From the NCBI RefSeq assembly GCF_014189535.1, contig NZ_CP050307.1:1736001-1800000 (forward strand): a stretch of DNA of 64,000 nt, given 5' to 3'. The position numbers were made by a program, and so were the translations under genes. Source of the DNA: Rhizobium lusitanum (GTDB lineage: Bacteria; Pseudomonadota; Alphaproteobacteria; Rhizobiales; Rhizobiaceae). Below the pieces are notes generated by a model. That model was not told the DNA's origin. It saw only the letters and a program-made list of their open reading frames with translations, and searched no databases. This document shows, one piece after another, positions 55,682 to 63,767 of the stretch. How positions within the stretch are numbered: position 1 is the first letter of the stretch; every line of letters starts with the position of its first letter.

Positions 55682-56851
55682 TCAGACACCCAGGACAAGC
55701 CGGCCTGCGCCGATGCGCACCGTATCTTCCTGCGGGCTGTGAATGCGGCCGCAGAGCACGTCGCGATGGTGGCGCTCGAGCGGATTGTTGCGGGAAATGC
55801 CGTGATTGCCGGTGAGCTTCAGAGCCTTTTCGACAGCGTCAATGGCATTTTCGGTGGTAACGACCTTGATGAGGCCAGATTCCGATTGGGTGAAGGAGAC
55901 ACCTTCATCGATGTCACGCGCGGCGGATGCGATCAGCCGGCGGTTGACGGTGATCAGTTCCTCGATCTCGCCAACAGCTTGCTGGATGCGCGGCACGGTC
56001 GCCAGTGGCGCCCCAAGATTGGTTGGCACACGGTTCTTGAGGAAGGTCACCAGCCAGTCGCGAGCGGCTTCGGCAACGCCGGTGTAAAGCGCGCCCGGCA
56101 GAATGCCGAACCAGGCCGCCTGCCCCTCGCCGCGACTTCCCCACTCTTCCGGCAGGCGGATATCGACCGCGTGGTCGAGTGGCACCTCGACATTGTCGAA
56201 CACCGCGTCATGACTTCCAGTGGCCCGCATGCCGAGCGGGTTCCAGGTCTTGTCAGTGGTGAAGCCCGGCGTATTGAGCGGCACCAGGAAGCCACCAACA
56301 CGGGGTTTGTCTTCATCCGTGCGCGCCCAGACGATGGCATAGGTCAGCCCTTCGGCGCCGGTGGAGTAGATCTTGCGGCCACTGATCGACCAGCCGCTTT
56401 CAGTGCGTCTGGCCGTCGTTGCCGGTAGACCGCCGCGTATCGGCGTGCCGAGCTCAGGCTCGACGCGGAAAGCATTGATGAGCGCGCCATTCTCGACCGC
56501 GTCGGACAAGACCTTGCGAACGAGATGCTCCGGCCAGCGCCCACCCGGGATCGTCGCCAGGTTGATATATTGCATGATCAGGATCAGTGCCGTCGACGGC
56601 TCGCCGCGGGCGATGGTGCGGATCACCTCCGCCGCTTCGGCAAAACTCGCCCCTGCTCCACCGAATTCGACGGGCGCCGTCAACGCGACAAGGCCGGCCT
56701 CATGTGCGAGCCGGATATTATCGAACGGAAAGGAGGCGCTCTCGTCGTAGCTTGCCGCCGTTTCCGCAAAACGAAGTGCAAGGATCGAGGCACGTCGCAA
56801 GGGATCGAGCGTTTCCGAGACCGGCTTCTGTCGAATGTTCTGCACGGTCAT
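55682..56851 (-). CDS. acyl-CoA dehydrogenase-fold flavoprotein (SfnB/DszC-like)
   Basis: This 389-residue member of the acyl-CoA dehydrogenase superfamily resembles SfnB and other FMN-dependent oxygenases used in dimethylsulfone and organosulfur breakdown rather than beta-oxidation enzymes. APVEFGGAGASFAEAAEVIRTIARG, ARTESGWSISGRKIYSTGAEG and NPLGMRATGSHDAVFDNVEVPLDHA are superfamily segments. The C-terminus (KLTGNHGISRNNPLERHHRD) is typical of oxygenase branches. It is first in the operon, 20 bp upstream of the SsuD-like gene. A TATAGA-type element is found 42 bp before its start. Confidence 0.85.
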   Translation of the reverse strand: MTVQNIRQKPVSETLDPLRRASILALRFAETAASYDESASFPFDNIRLAHEAGLVALTAPVEFGGAGASFAEAAEVIRTIARGEPSTALILIMQYINLATIPGGRWPEHLVRKVLSDAVENGALINAFRVEPELGTPIRGGLPATTARRTESGWSISGRKIYSTGAEGLTYAIVWARTDEDKPRVGGFLVPLNTPGFTTDKTWNPLGMRATGSHDAVFDNVEVPLDHAVDIRLPEEWGSRGEGQAAWFGILPGALYTGVAEAARDWLVTFLKNRVPTNLGAPLATVPRIQQAVGEIEELITVNRRLIASAARDIDEGVSFTQSESGLIKVVTTENAIDAVEKALKLTGNHGISRNNPLERHHRDVLCGRIHSPQEDTVRIGAGRLVLGV

Positions 56852-56893
56852 GATCGCCGCCCCAATTATGTTTAGCTGATATTATCTACTGAT

Positions 56894-56904
56894 TTTATAG
56901 ACTA
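56894..56904 (-). promoter_or_regulatory. TATAGA-type element 2, upstream of the SfnB-like gene
   Basis: TTTATAGACTA (plus-strand reading) lies 42 bp upstream of the gene start, inside a dyad TTTAG/CTAAA at 56871-56906. It aligns with the elements at 49358 and 59570 in the same orientation relative to the downstream gene. Confidence 0.4.
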
Positions 56905-57070
56905 AAGAAAACTTCGCCCCCTCTGTTGGCTTTGAGCGAAAAATACTGCCTCTTTGGGCCATCGCTTCGAAACGGGATCGCTGGTTCGCCCCGCGCCCGG
57001 CAGTATTATCGGCACCGTTCACAAGTTGAGCAGCCGCGCCGCCGCTAACAATTCAAGGGAAGAGAAGACA

Positions 57071-57580
57071 GTGACGCACGATCATGGCCACGACGACCAC
57101 CATCACGACGACGATCACCACCACCATCATGCCGACCATTGGCGCGACAATGGCGTGAAGGTCATTCCGGGCAATTCGCTCGATCCGAACACGGCGCAAA
57201 CGCCGGGCATGAACCGGGCGACGGCCATCAGCAAGGCGCGCGCCGGGGCTGAGAAGATCTGGGCCGGAACGGTGACGATCCACGCCAATGCCAAGACCGG
57301 CGCCCATCATCACGGCGATCTCGAAAGCATCATCTATGTCGTCAAGGGCAAGGCCCGGATGCGCTGGGGTGATAATCTCGAATTCGTTGCCGAAGCCGGC
57401 CCCGGCGATTTCATCTTCGTACCGCCCTACGTGCCGCATCAGGAAATCAACGCCAGCCGCGACGAAACGCTGGAATGCGTGCTGGTCCGCTCCGGCCAGG
57501 AACCCGTCGTCGTCAACCTCGATATCGAACCGGTGGAAAAGCCGGAAGAGGTGCTCTGGATCGACCCGATCCATAAATAA
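57071..57580 (+). CDS. cupin protein with histidine-rich N-terminus
   Basis: This 169-residue protein starts at GTG 57071 (behind GGAAGAG) with a striking metal-binding tract of about 20 residues made almost entirely of His and Asp (residues 3-23, pattern HDHGHDDHHHDDDHHHHH). A single cupin fold follows with motif 1 AKTGAHHHGDLESIIYVVKG (two or three His and Glu) and motif 2 FVPPYVPHQEIN (His). It is probably a metal-dependent dioxygenase, isomerase or storage-type cupin. It is convergent with the class II aldolase gene (19-bp gap) and divergent from the SfnB-like operon. Function unknown. Confidence 0.82.
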   Translation: MTHDHGHDDHHHDDDHHHHHADHWRDNGVKVIPGNSLDPNTAQTPGMNRATAISKARAGAEKIWAGTVTIHANAKTGAHHHGDLESIIYVVKGKARMRWGDNLEFVAEAGPGDFIFVPPYVPHQEINASRDETLECVLVRSGQEPVVVNLDIEPVEKPEEVLWIDPIHK

Positions 57581-57599
57581 GTCCCGATGATTTCCGGGT

Positions 57600-58382
57600 T
57601 CAATCGAGCAGATCGGGCTCTGCTGCCACGATCCAGTCCCAAAGCGGCTGGAACGAGAAGTAGCCGCCCTTGTGGGATCCGACCTGCGAGGCGGTGTGCC
57701 GCGCAATATCATGGTGGATCGGCTTCGGTTTTCCGGCTGCTTCCGCGAGCAATTGCGTGCGCGCGGCATTATCCATGGAGATGAACCACCATGCGGCGGC
57801 CTCTACCGTCGGACCGACCGTCAGCAAGCCGTGGTTCTGAAGGATAGCGGCTTTCTTGTCCCCCAAGATCTCGGCGAGGCGAATACCTTCTTCCGCTTCC
57901 AGGACGACGCCCGAGAACGGGTCGAATAGCGCGTGGTCTTCGTAAAAAGCGCAGGAATCCTGCGTCAGCGGATCGAGCAGCCGTCCAAGCGACGCCCATG
58001 CCTTGCCGTAGGTCGAATGGGTATGGGCTGCGGCAAGAACATCGGGACGAGCGGCGTGGATCGCCGAGTGGATGACGAAACCGGCCTGGTTGATAGGGCG
58101 ATTACCGACCAGGATATTGCCGCTGTGATCCACCAGTTGCAGATCCGAAACCTTGATCTGGCTGAAATGTTGCGCCAGCGGGTTGATCCAGAACTGATCG
58201 GGAAATTCCGGGTCGCGCACGGTGACATGGCCGGCCAGTCCCTGGTCGAATCCATAGCGGGCAAACAGGCGGAAGGTGGCTGCAAGACGTTGCTTGCGAT
58301 GCAGGCGTTCTTCCTCGACGGACGGAGACGTCTCCCGTTCAATCAGCTTGAACTTCTTCGGATGCTCTTCATGCTTTGTCAT
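57600..58382 (-). CDS. class II aldolase/adducin family protein
   Basis: This 260-residue zinc-type protein of the class II aldolase/adducin family includes sugar-phosphate aldolases and decarboxylases. FRLFARYGFDQGLAGHVTVRDPE is the N-terminal phosphate/substrate segment, zinc histidines are in AAAHTHSTYGKAWASLG, and the third in ILQNHGLLTVGPTVEAA. ATG at 58382 follows AAGGATAAC, 11 bp after the dehydrogenase stop, so they form an operon. It may act on the product of the adjacent 2-hydroxyacid dehydrogenase. The substrate is unknown. Confidence 0.85.
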   Translation of the reverse strand: MTKHEEHPKKFKLIERETSPSVEEERLHRKQRLAATFRLFARYGFDQGLAGHVTVRDPEFPDQFWINPLAQHFSQIKVSDLQLVDHSGNILVGNRPINQAGFVIHSAIHAARPDVLAAAHTHSTYGKAWASLGRLLDPLTQDSCAFYEDHALFDPFSGVVLEAEEGIRLAEILGDKKAAILQNHGLLTVGPTVEAAAWWFISMDNAARTQLLAEAAGKPKPIHHDIARHTASQVGSHKGGYFSFQPLWDWIVAAEPDLLD

Positions 58383-58393
58383 GATGTTATCCT

Positions 58394-59392
58394 TCAATAG
58401 CGGGTCAGAGGATCGACGACGTCGGAGAGCGGCAAGCCACGGACATAGGCATCGAGATTGGCGATAATCCGATCCGTCAGCCGCTGGCCGTTGCGCGTTC
58501 CGGACCAGGAAATGTGGGGCGTGATCAACACTTTGGGATGCCGATAAAGCGGGTGGCCTTCCGGCAGCGGCTCCGGATCGGTGACATCGAGCGTCGCGCC
58601 GGCGAGGTTCGGTCCATCGAGGGCGGCAAGCAGAGCCTCCTGATCGATCAAACCGCCCCGCGCCACATTGATGATGTGTTGCCCCGGCTTTGCCACTGAC
58701 AAGACCCGCGCATCAAGGATGTGACGGGTCTCCTCCGTCAGCGGAGCAGCAAGCAAGAGATGATCGGAGCCGGCGGCCAATTCTTCCAACCCACTCAAAA
58801 AGCGTACACCATCCTGCGTTCCGGATGTGCCCGTTCGCCGGACGGCGAGAACCTCCATACCGAAGGCATTTGCACGGACGGCAACCGCCTTGCCAATCGC
58901 GCCGAAGCCGAAGAGACCGATCGTCTTGCCTTCGACTGTACCGGTTGCGGTTTGCGCGTATTGTTCCGGCGTATGTATGGCCAGTTGCCGCAGGCGCTTT
59001 TCATGTTCGAAGATCGCCGCGAAGACATATTCGGCGATCGGGTCGGCGGTGATGCCACGCCCACAGCTCACCTTGGGTCCGTCGGCCGTAACGAACCAAT
59101 CCGGATAAAAATCGATGCCGGCCGAGACGACCTGAACCCAACGCAGATCGGCTGGCCATTCCGGTGGTCGAACGCGGGGCGCGGCTTTCCAGCGCGGCCC
59201 CGGACGCGTCAGGAGAACATCGACGCCCTTCGGAATGTCCCACACCTTTTCCTCGTCGTATCCGGGCACGACGGTAGGCTGCGACCAGTGCGCGCCGAGC
59301 ACATCATCGAATTCCGCGCCCAACTGGTTGAGCACCACGGGGCGGCGGAGCGAAGCGTCACTGGATACTGCGTTTCTGGCGTCTACATTCAC
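58394..59392 (-). CDS. D-isomer-specific 2-hydroxyacid dehydrogenase
   Basis: This 332-residue NAD(P)-dependent dehydrogenase oxidises or reduces 2-hydroxy/2-keto acids. The nucleotide motif IGLFGFGAIGKAVAVRA and the catalytic triad (R in NVARGGLIDQEAL, E in DPEPLPEGHP, H in LITPHISWSG) are complete. It pairs with the downstream class II aldolase in an operon. A large dyad with a TATAGA element lies about 160 bp upstream. The hydroxyacid, possibly a sugar- or sulfur-acid derivative, is not identified. Confidence 0.9.
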   Translation of the reverse strand: MNVDARNAVSSDASLRRPVVLNQLGAEFDDVLGAHWSQPTVVPGYDEEKVWDIPKGVDVLLTRPGPRWKAAPRVRPPEWPADLRWVQVVSAGIDFYPDWFVTADGPKVSCGRGITADPIAEYVFAAIFEHEKRLRQLAIHTPEQYAQTATGTVEGKTIGLFGFGAIGKAVAVRANAFGMEVLAVRRTGTSGTQDGVRFLSGLEELAAGSDHLLLAAPLTEETRHILDARVLSVAKPGQHIINVARGGLIDQEALLAALDGPNLAGATLDVTDPEPLPEGHPLYRHPKVLITPHISWSGTRNGQRLTDRIIANLDAYVRGLPLSDVVDPLTRY

Positions 59393-59814
59393 GGTGGGTT
59401 CCTCAGACTATCTTGACCAACGGGCCGTTGAAACGATGGTCGAACGTGGTGCGGAATGATGCCAGGATCCAAGAGGATGGCTGCAACGTTCTGGACCGGC
59501 GCAGCGCCAACATCGAGCGAAGCCATCTCCACCCCTAAGCAATTGCTATTGCCTATATAATCCAGTTAAACTATAGATTATACAGGCAAATAAATTGCAA
59601 AACGGCGGATGCCGGAGATTGATTTTTTGGATAGCCTGCAAAGGGCAGCATCATGTTTCAGCAATGACTGGCAGCCCTGCGCCAACGTCAATAGCGAAGA
59701 AAAAAGCGGGATGATGCGGATGGCAATCAACCGCCCCGAGAAACTCAGGGGCCGGTCCAACTGAAGCACATCGCCGATACCTAGAAGCAAAAGTCAGAAC
59801 GAGGAAACATACGC
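59393..59814. other. divergent intergenic region, no gene recognised
   Basis: About 420 bp separate the 2-hydroxyacid dehydrogenase and MDR reductase genes. I find no convincing ORF. It holds the imperfect dyad at 59551-59587 and a small GC hairpin (GCCCC...GGGGC, around 59734-59754). Confidence 0.4.
59551..59587 (-). promoter_or_regulatory. large dyad with TATAGA-type element 3, upstream of the 2-hydroxyacid dehydrogenase
   Basis: Inner arms TATAATC and GATTATA (59556-59582) sit inside outer arms GCCT and AGGC. The plus-strand core ACTATAGATTA (59570-59580) matches the other two TATAGA elements. Position suits a regulator of the dehydrogenase-aldolase operon. Confidence 0.45.
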
Positions 59815-60843
59815 ATGGCCAGCCAGTCCGTCTCCACCCGCATCGTCCTTGCGTCGCGCCCATCCGGAACACCGACGGCGGCGAACTTCCGGCTCGAGCA
59901 GGAGCCGGTCCGGGATCTTGCCGAGGGCGAAGTTCTTCTCGAGATTCTCTATCTTTCCCTTGATCCCTACATGCGTGGCCGCATGGACGATGCCAAATCC
60001 TATGCCAAGCCGGTCGACATCGGCGGCGTGATGGAAGGCGGCACGGTCGCGCGGATCGCACGCAGCCGCAATACGGCGTTCAACCCCGGGGATATCGTCC
60101 TCTCGCATTCCGGCTGGCAGAGCCATGCGATTTCCGACGGCACTGCGTTGCGCAAGCTCGATCCAGAGGCGGCACCGATCACGACGGCACTCGGCATTCT
60201 GGGAATGACGGGCTTTACCGCCTATGCCGGGCTGCGCAATATCGGCAAACCCAAAGCCGGCGAGACGCTGGTGGTCGCGGCAGCGAGCGGTGCGGTCGGC
60301 TCCGCCGTTGGCCAGATGGCGAAGATTTTCGGGGCGCGCGTTGTCGGGATCGCGGGCGGGCCGGAGAAATGCGACTACATACGCAAAAAGCTCGGCTTCG
60401 ATGCAGCAATAGACCATCATTCGAGCGATTTTCCCGCACAGCTCGCGGACGCCTGCCCGAAAGGAATCGATGTCTATTTCGAGAATGTCGGCGGCCATGT
60501 CTGGAGTGCGGTATTTCCGTTGCTGAACGACTTCGCGCGCGTCCCTGTTTGCGGGCTGATCGCACATTACAACGAAGGCCCTTCCGCCTCGAGCGGACAG
60601 GATCAGCTCCCGACCGCGATGCGGGCCATTCTGCGCAAAAGCCTCACGATACGGGGCTTCATACAACGCGAGTTTACCGACCAGCGTCCCGACTTCTATC
60701 GCGAAGCCGGAACATGGATCTCCGACGGCAGGCTCAAATACAAGGAAGATATTGTCGACGGACTTGAAAACGCTCCGGAGGCTTTTCTCGGTCTTCTGGA
60801 AGGAAGGAATTTCGGCAAGCTGATCGTGCGCGTCGCGTCCTGA
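59815..60843 (+). CDS. NADP-dependent zinc-less MDR oxidoreductase (CurA/leukotriene B4 dehydrogenase-like)
   Basis: This 342-residue medium-chain reductase of the alkenal/one oxidoreductase group lacks the zinc-ligand cysteines and reduces alpha,beta-unsaturated carbonyls with NADPH. LYLSLDPYMRGRMDD, GILGMTGFTAYAGL, AAASGAVGSAVGQMAKIFGARVVGIAGG and YFENVGG are family segments. The start follows GAGGAAAC. It is convergent with the ChaC gene (14-bp gap). A detoxification role is the usual assignment; a tie to the neighbouring sulfur genes is not shown. Confidence 0.9.
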   Translation: MASQSVSTRIVLASRPSGTPTAANFRLEQEPVRDLAEGEVLLEILYLSLDPYMRGRMDDAKSYAKPVDIGGVMEGGTVARIARSRNTAFNPGDIVLSHSGWQSHAISDGTALRKLDPEAAPITTALGILGMTGFTAYAGLRNIGKPKAGETLVVAAASGAVGSAVGQMAKIFGARVVGIAGGPEKCDYIRKKLGFDAAIDHHSSDFPAQLADACPKGIDVYFENVGGHVWSAVFPLLNDFARVPVCGLIAHYNEGPSASSGQDQLPTAMRAILRKSLTIRGFIQREFTDQRPDFYREAGTWISDGRLKYKEDIVDGLENAPEAFLGLLEGRNFGKLIVRVAS

Positions 60844-60857
60844 GCAGCAATAGCTGT

Positions 60858-61625
60858 TCAGTGGTCGAACATACCAGCGTCCCCTCCCGACGGGACGCTG
60901 GCAGACGCCGGATGTTCAGGTCTTGACCCATCGAGCTTATGGATGGCTCGAATCTCGCAAGCGACCAGCTTCTGAAGCCGCCACAGGTTCCGGTCGCGAA
61001 TGCCCCATTCCTCCAGGTGCTTCACCGTCAGGTACAAATATTCGGCACAGGAGCCCATATGGCCGCATGCCCTGGCAAGCACATGCGCGACCGTCTCCAG
61101 CGGCAATTTGCGGGAAACCCGCTTGCCCCTCGGCCCTGCCCAAAAGACCAGGGCGCGCACCAATCCTTCGCTTGTCTCGACCGGAATCCAGCGAACGGTC
61201 GAAATGTCTTCGAGCGTACCGACTTCGCGGCGGATCATCCGGCGAATTTGACCAAGGCGGTCCTCATCGGCAAGCTTGAAGACAACGCCATTGCAGCGCC
61301 CGCCCCGATCGAGCGCCATCATGAGGCCGGGCTGTGTTCTTGTTCCCCGCCAGCGCGTCATTTCCAGGCAGAACGATCGATGCCAGCCTCGCGCAGAACC
61401 CTGGCGTGACTCGACAGCATCAAAGTCTGGTTTCCATATCAGTGATCCATAGGCAAAGACCCACAACGGGGTGCCTTCGGTTTCATGAAGGAGCCGCTTC
61501 GCCAGAGCCTCTATCTCGTCTTCCTTGAGGGGAATGCGGTAAGGTTCAGGGCCGGGATCGACTTCAGTTCGAAAACTGAGCGAAACCAACTGATCCGTCA
61601 AAACCATCTTTGATCTCTTAGACAT
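60858..61625 (-). CDS. chaC: ChaC-like gamma-glutamylcyclotransferase
   Basis: This 255-residue enzyme cleaves glutathione to 5-oxoproline and Cys-Gly. The substrate-binding signature WVFAYGSLIWKPDF is intact, as are AVESRQGSARGWHRSFCLEMTRWRGT and GRCNGVVFKL. Conserved acidic residues in VRREVGT-like segments are in place. It comes 100 bp after the DszC-like flavoprotein on the same strand. Among organosulfur genes, glutathione breakdown would free cysteine sulfur, but co-regulation is only suggested by proximity. Confidence 0.88.
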   Translation of the reverse strand: MSKRSKMVLTDQLVSLSFRTEVDPGPEPYRIPLKEDEIEALAKRLLHETEGTPLWVFAYGSLIWKPDFDAVESRQGSARGWHRSFCLEMTRWRGTRTQPGLMMALDRGGRCNGVVFKLADEDRLGQIRRMIRREVGTLEDISTVRWIPVETSEGLVRALVFWAGPRGKRVSRKLPLETVAHVLARACGHMGSCAEYLYLTVKHLEEWGIRDRNLWRLQKLVACEIRAIHKLDGSRPEHPASASVPSGGDAGMFDH

Positions 61626-61725
61626 CGAAAGTTCACCCTGTCGGATTTCGTTTCCTTATCGCTACCGGACCCTCATCATGATCGATGCCTGGAGACCGTT
61701 CGAAATACCCAGATGCTGACAATCC

Positions 61726-62955
61726 TCAAGCCGGCGTACCAATCCGCCATTGATAAGGCGGTGGCGTTCCGTTGACGGCGAAATCTCCGATGATGCGGTC
61801 CTTGTAGATACGCGGATTGTGAGAGGACAGCGTGCGGGCATTGCGCCAATGGCGGTCCAGCCCGTTCGGCTTCTTGGTCGCCGAGGCGCCCAGTGCATCG
61901 AAAAGACTGGTGGACGCCTGCAGGATCAGATCCGAAATGACGGTCTGGGCTTGTGCGGTTTCAAGTTCGGCGAGCGCGTTCGCCTTCTCCTCCAGCTCCG
62001 GATCATCGATGAAGCGAGTGTCGAACGCCCGCTGGATCGCCGCTGCCGCCTGAAGCACGATAGCACCTGAACTATAAGCGCCACCACGGATGCGCCCGAC
62101 AACCTGCAGAACCTGCGGGTCCTGGCTGGAACGGGGGCCAGCCGCATGGGTATAGGTCCGCGTGCGTTCCGCAACGGCCTTGGCGACATCGTTGGTGATC
62201 GCCCGGCCGATGCCCGCAAGGGTCGCCAGATGAACGAGCTGATAGAAGGCGGCACCATACTTGAAGCGATCATCATCAAGCACGATGTCGTCTTCGGTCA
62301 CCTTGACGTTGGTGAACGTTGTCGTACCGCTTGCCGTCAGGACTTGGCCAAATCCATCCCAGTCGTCGACGACATCTACACCTTCGGCACGACGGCGCAC
62401 GGCAACCGCGATCCCCTCGCCGTTTGCATTGGAGGCGCCGACGTCGATCCAGTCGGCGTAAAGCGAGCCGGTCGTATAATATTTGGCGCCGTTGAGTACC
62501 AGGGAGCCGTCGTCGCCCGAGACATGGGTCGAGAAGCGATCGAGCCCCGCTCCATTTCCAATCTCCGTCCAGGCACTACCCAAAGTCTCGCCACGACCAA
62601 TCCGCTCGAACCAGACTTTCTGCCGCTGCGCCGACTTCGAATTGAGAATGTCCTCGGTAAAGCCGAAATGGGCGCGCAGCGCCTGGGTGATGTTGGAATC
62701 CGCCGCTGAAAGTTCGATCAGAAGGTTGAAGAATTCCGGCAGCGTTGCGCCCTGCCCGCCATGCTCACGCGGCAGGCGAACGGCACCGAAGCCGGCCTCC
62801 TTGAGCCTTTTGATGGCGTCGAAGGGCAGATCGCGCTCCAGTTCGCGGCGGTTGGCATCCTTGGCGATATCATTGAAAATCGGGCGGAACGGTGCCGCGA
62901 TCGTCTCGTATCTCTCACTCGGGCCGGCGCCCCAGCCTTGTGCGATCTGTGTCAT
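61726..62955 (-). CDS. acyl-CoA dehydrogenase-fold monooxygenase (DszC-like)
   Basis: This 409-residue superfamily member is closer to DszC/SfnB-type flavin monooxygenases than to acyl-CoA dehydrogenases. FDAIKRLKEAGFGAVRLPREHGGQGATL, RAHFGFTEDIL, AWTEIGNG and VLNGAKYYTTGSLYADWIDVGA are the family pattern, and the C-terminal LDRHWRNARTLSSHNPRIYKDRIIGDF is the usual DszC-type ending. Its start shares one base with the livF stop (TGATG). It presumably oxidises a compound imported by the adjacent branched-chain-type ABC transporter; an organosulfur substrate is plausible. Confidence 0.86.
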   Translation of the reverse strand: MTQIAQGWGAGPSERYETIAAPFRPIFNDIAKDANRRELERDLPFDAIKRLKEAGFGAVRLPREHGGQGATLPEFFNLLIELSAADSNITQALRAHFGFTEDILNSKSAQRQKVWFERIGRGETLGSAWTEIGNGAGLDRFSTHVSGDDGSLVLNGAKYYTTGSLYADWIDVGASNANGEGIAVAVRRRAEGVDVVDDWDGFGQVLTASGTTTFTNVKVTEDDIVLDDDRFKYGAAFYQLVHLATLAGIGRAITNDVAKAVAERTRTYTHAAGPRSSQDPQVLQVVGRIRGGAYSSGAIVLQAAAAIQRAFDTRFIDDPELEEKANALAELETAQAQTVISDLILQASTSLFDALGASATKKPNGLDRHWRNARTLSSHNPRIYKDRIIGDFAVNGTPPPYQWRIGTPA

Positions 62956-63752
62956 CAGTGTGGGTATCCCTGTTGGTCCTGTGTTTCGGCGCGGTTGCCG
63001 CCGAGGTAGAAATCATGGACGTCGTCGCGCGCCCGCAGCTCCTCCGCCGTCCCGGAAATGGCGACGCGACCGTTTTCGAGAATGTAGCCGTAGTCGGCAT
63101 AGCGCAGCGCCAGATTGACGTTCTGCTCGGCGATCAGAAAGCTGACGCCGCCCTGCTTGTTGAGCGTGTGGATGATCTCGAAAATCTCCTGCACGATGAT
63201 CGGCGCAAGGCCCATCGATGGCTCGTCGAGGAGCAAGAGGCGCGGTTTCGTCATCAGCGCACGACCGATGGCGACCATCTGCTGTTCACCGCCGGAGGTA
63301 AGGCCCGCTTTCGTCCGGCGTTTTTCCTTAAGCCGCGGAAACCAGCTGTAGATCTGCTCCAGATCGGCCTGCAGGTCGCGCCGCTTGGGGCGGCGCAGGA
63401 AGCCGCCCGACAGGATATTTTCCTCGACCGTCAACTGCGGAAAACAGTGTCGCCCTTCGAGAACCTGGACGACACCCTTGGCCACCAGCCGCGAAGCGGA
63501 CAGGCGATTGATCGCCTCTCCATCCCAGGTGATCGACCCTCGGCTCACATGGCCGCGCTCCGGCCCGAGCAGGTTCGATATCGCCTTCAGGGTTGTCGTC
63601 TTTCCGGCGCCGTTGGCCCCGAGGAGAGCGACAATCGCGCCCGCCTCGACCTTGAGCGAGACATCCCTCACGGCCAGGATCGCCTGGCCGTAAAGAGCCT
63701 CGATGGTGCGGACCTCAAGCTGCCCGCCTTGTGTAGCGCCAACAACGCTCAT
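62955..63752 (-). CDS. livF: branched-chain-type ABC transporter ATP-binding protein (LivF-like)
   Basis: This 265-residue ATPase of the LivF class belongs to hydrophobic amino acid/amide uptake (HAAT) systems. Walker A GANGAGKTTT, Q-loop region VQVLEGRHCFPQLTVEEN, signature LTSGGEQQMVAIGRAL and Walker B LLLLDEPSMGLAP are intact, and the C-terminal YADYGYILENGRVAISGTAEEL is typical. It starts 15 bp after the binding protein gene. The matching permeases and LivG would lie beyond the right edge. Confidence 0.92.
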   Translation of the reverse strand: MSVVGATQGGQLEVRTIEALYGQAILAVRDVSLKVEAGAIVALLGANGAGKTTTLKAISNLLGPERGHVSRGSITWDGEAINRLSASRLVAKGVVQVLEGRHCFPQLTVEENILSGGFLRRPKRRDLQADLEQIYSWFPRLKEKRRTKAGLTSGGEQQMVAIGRALMTKPRLLLLDEPSMGLAPIIVQEIFEIIHTLNKQGGVSFLIAEQNVNLALRYADYGYILENGRVAISGTAEELRARDDVHDFYLGGNRAETQDQQGYPH

Positions 63753-63767
63753 CGGTTCACCCGCCCG

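Noticed and set aside
57000..57150. CAC/GAC-rich stretch as a possible tandem repeat or CRISPR-like array
   Set aside because: The triplets are in frame and encode the His/Asp tract of the cupin; there are no spacer-repeat units.
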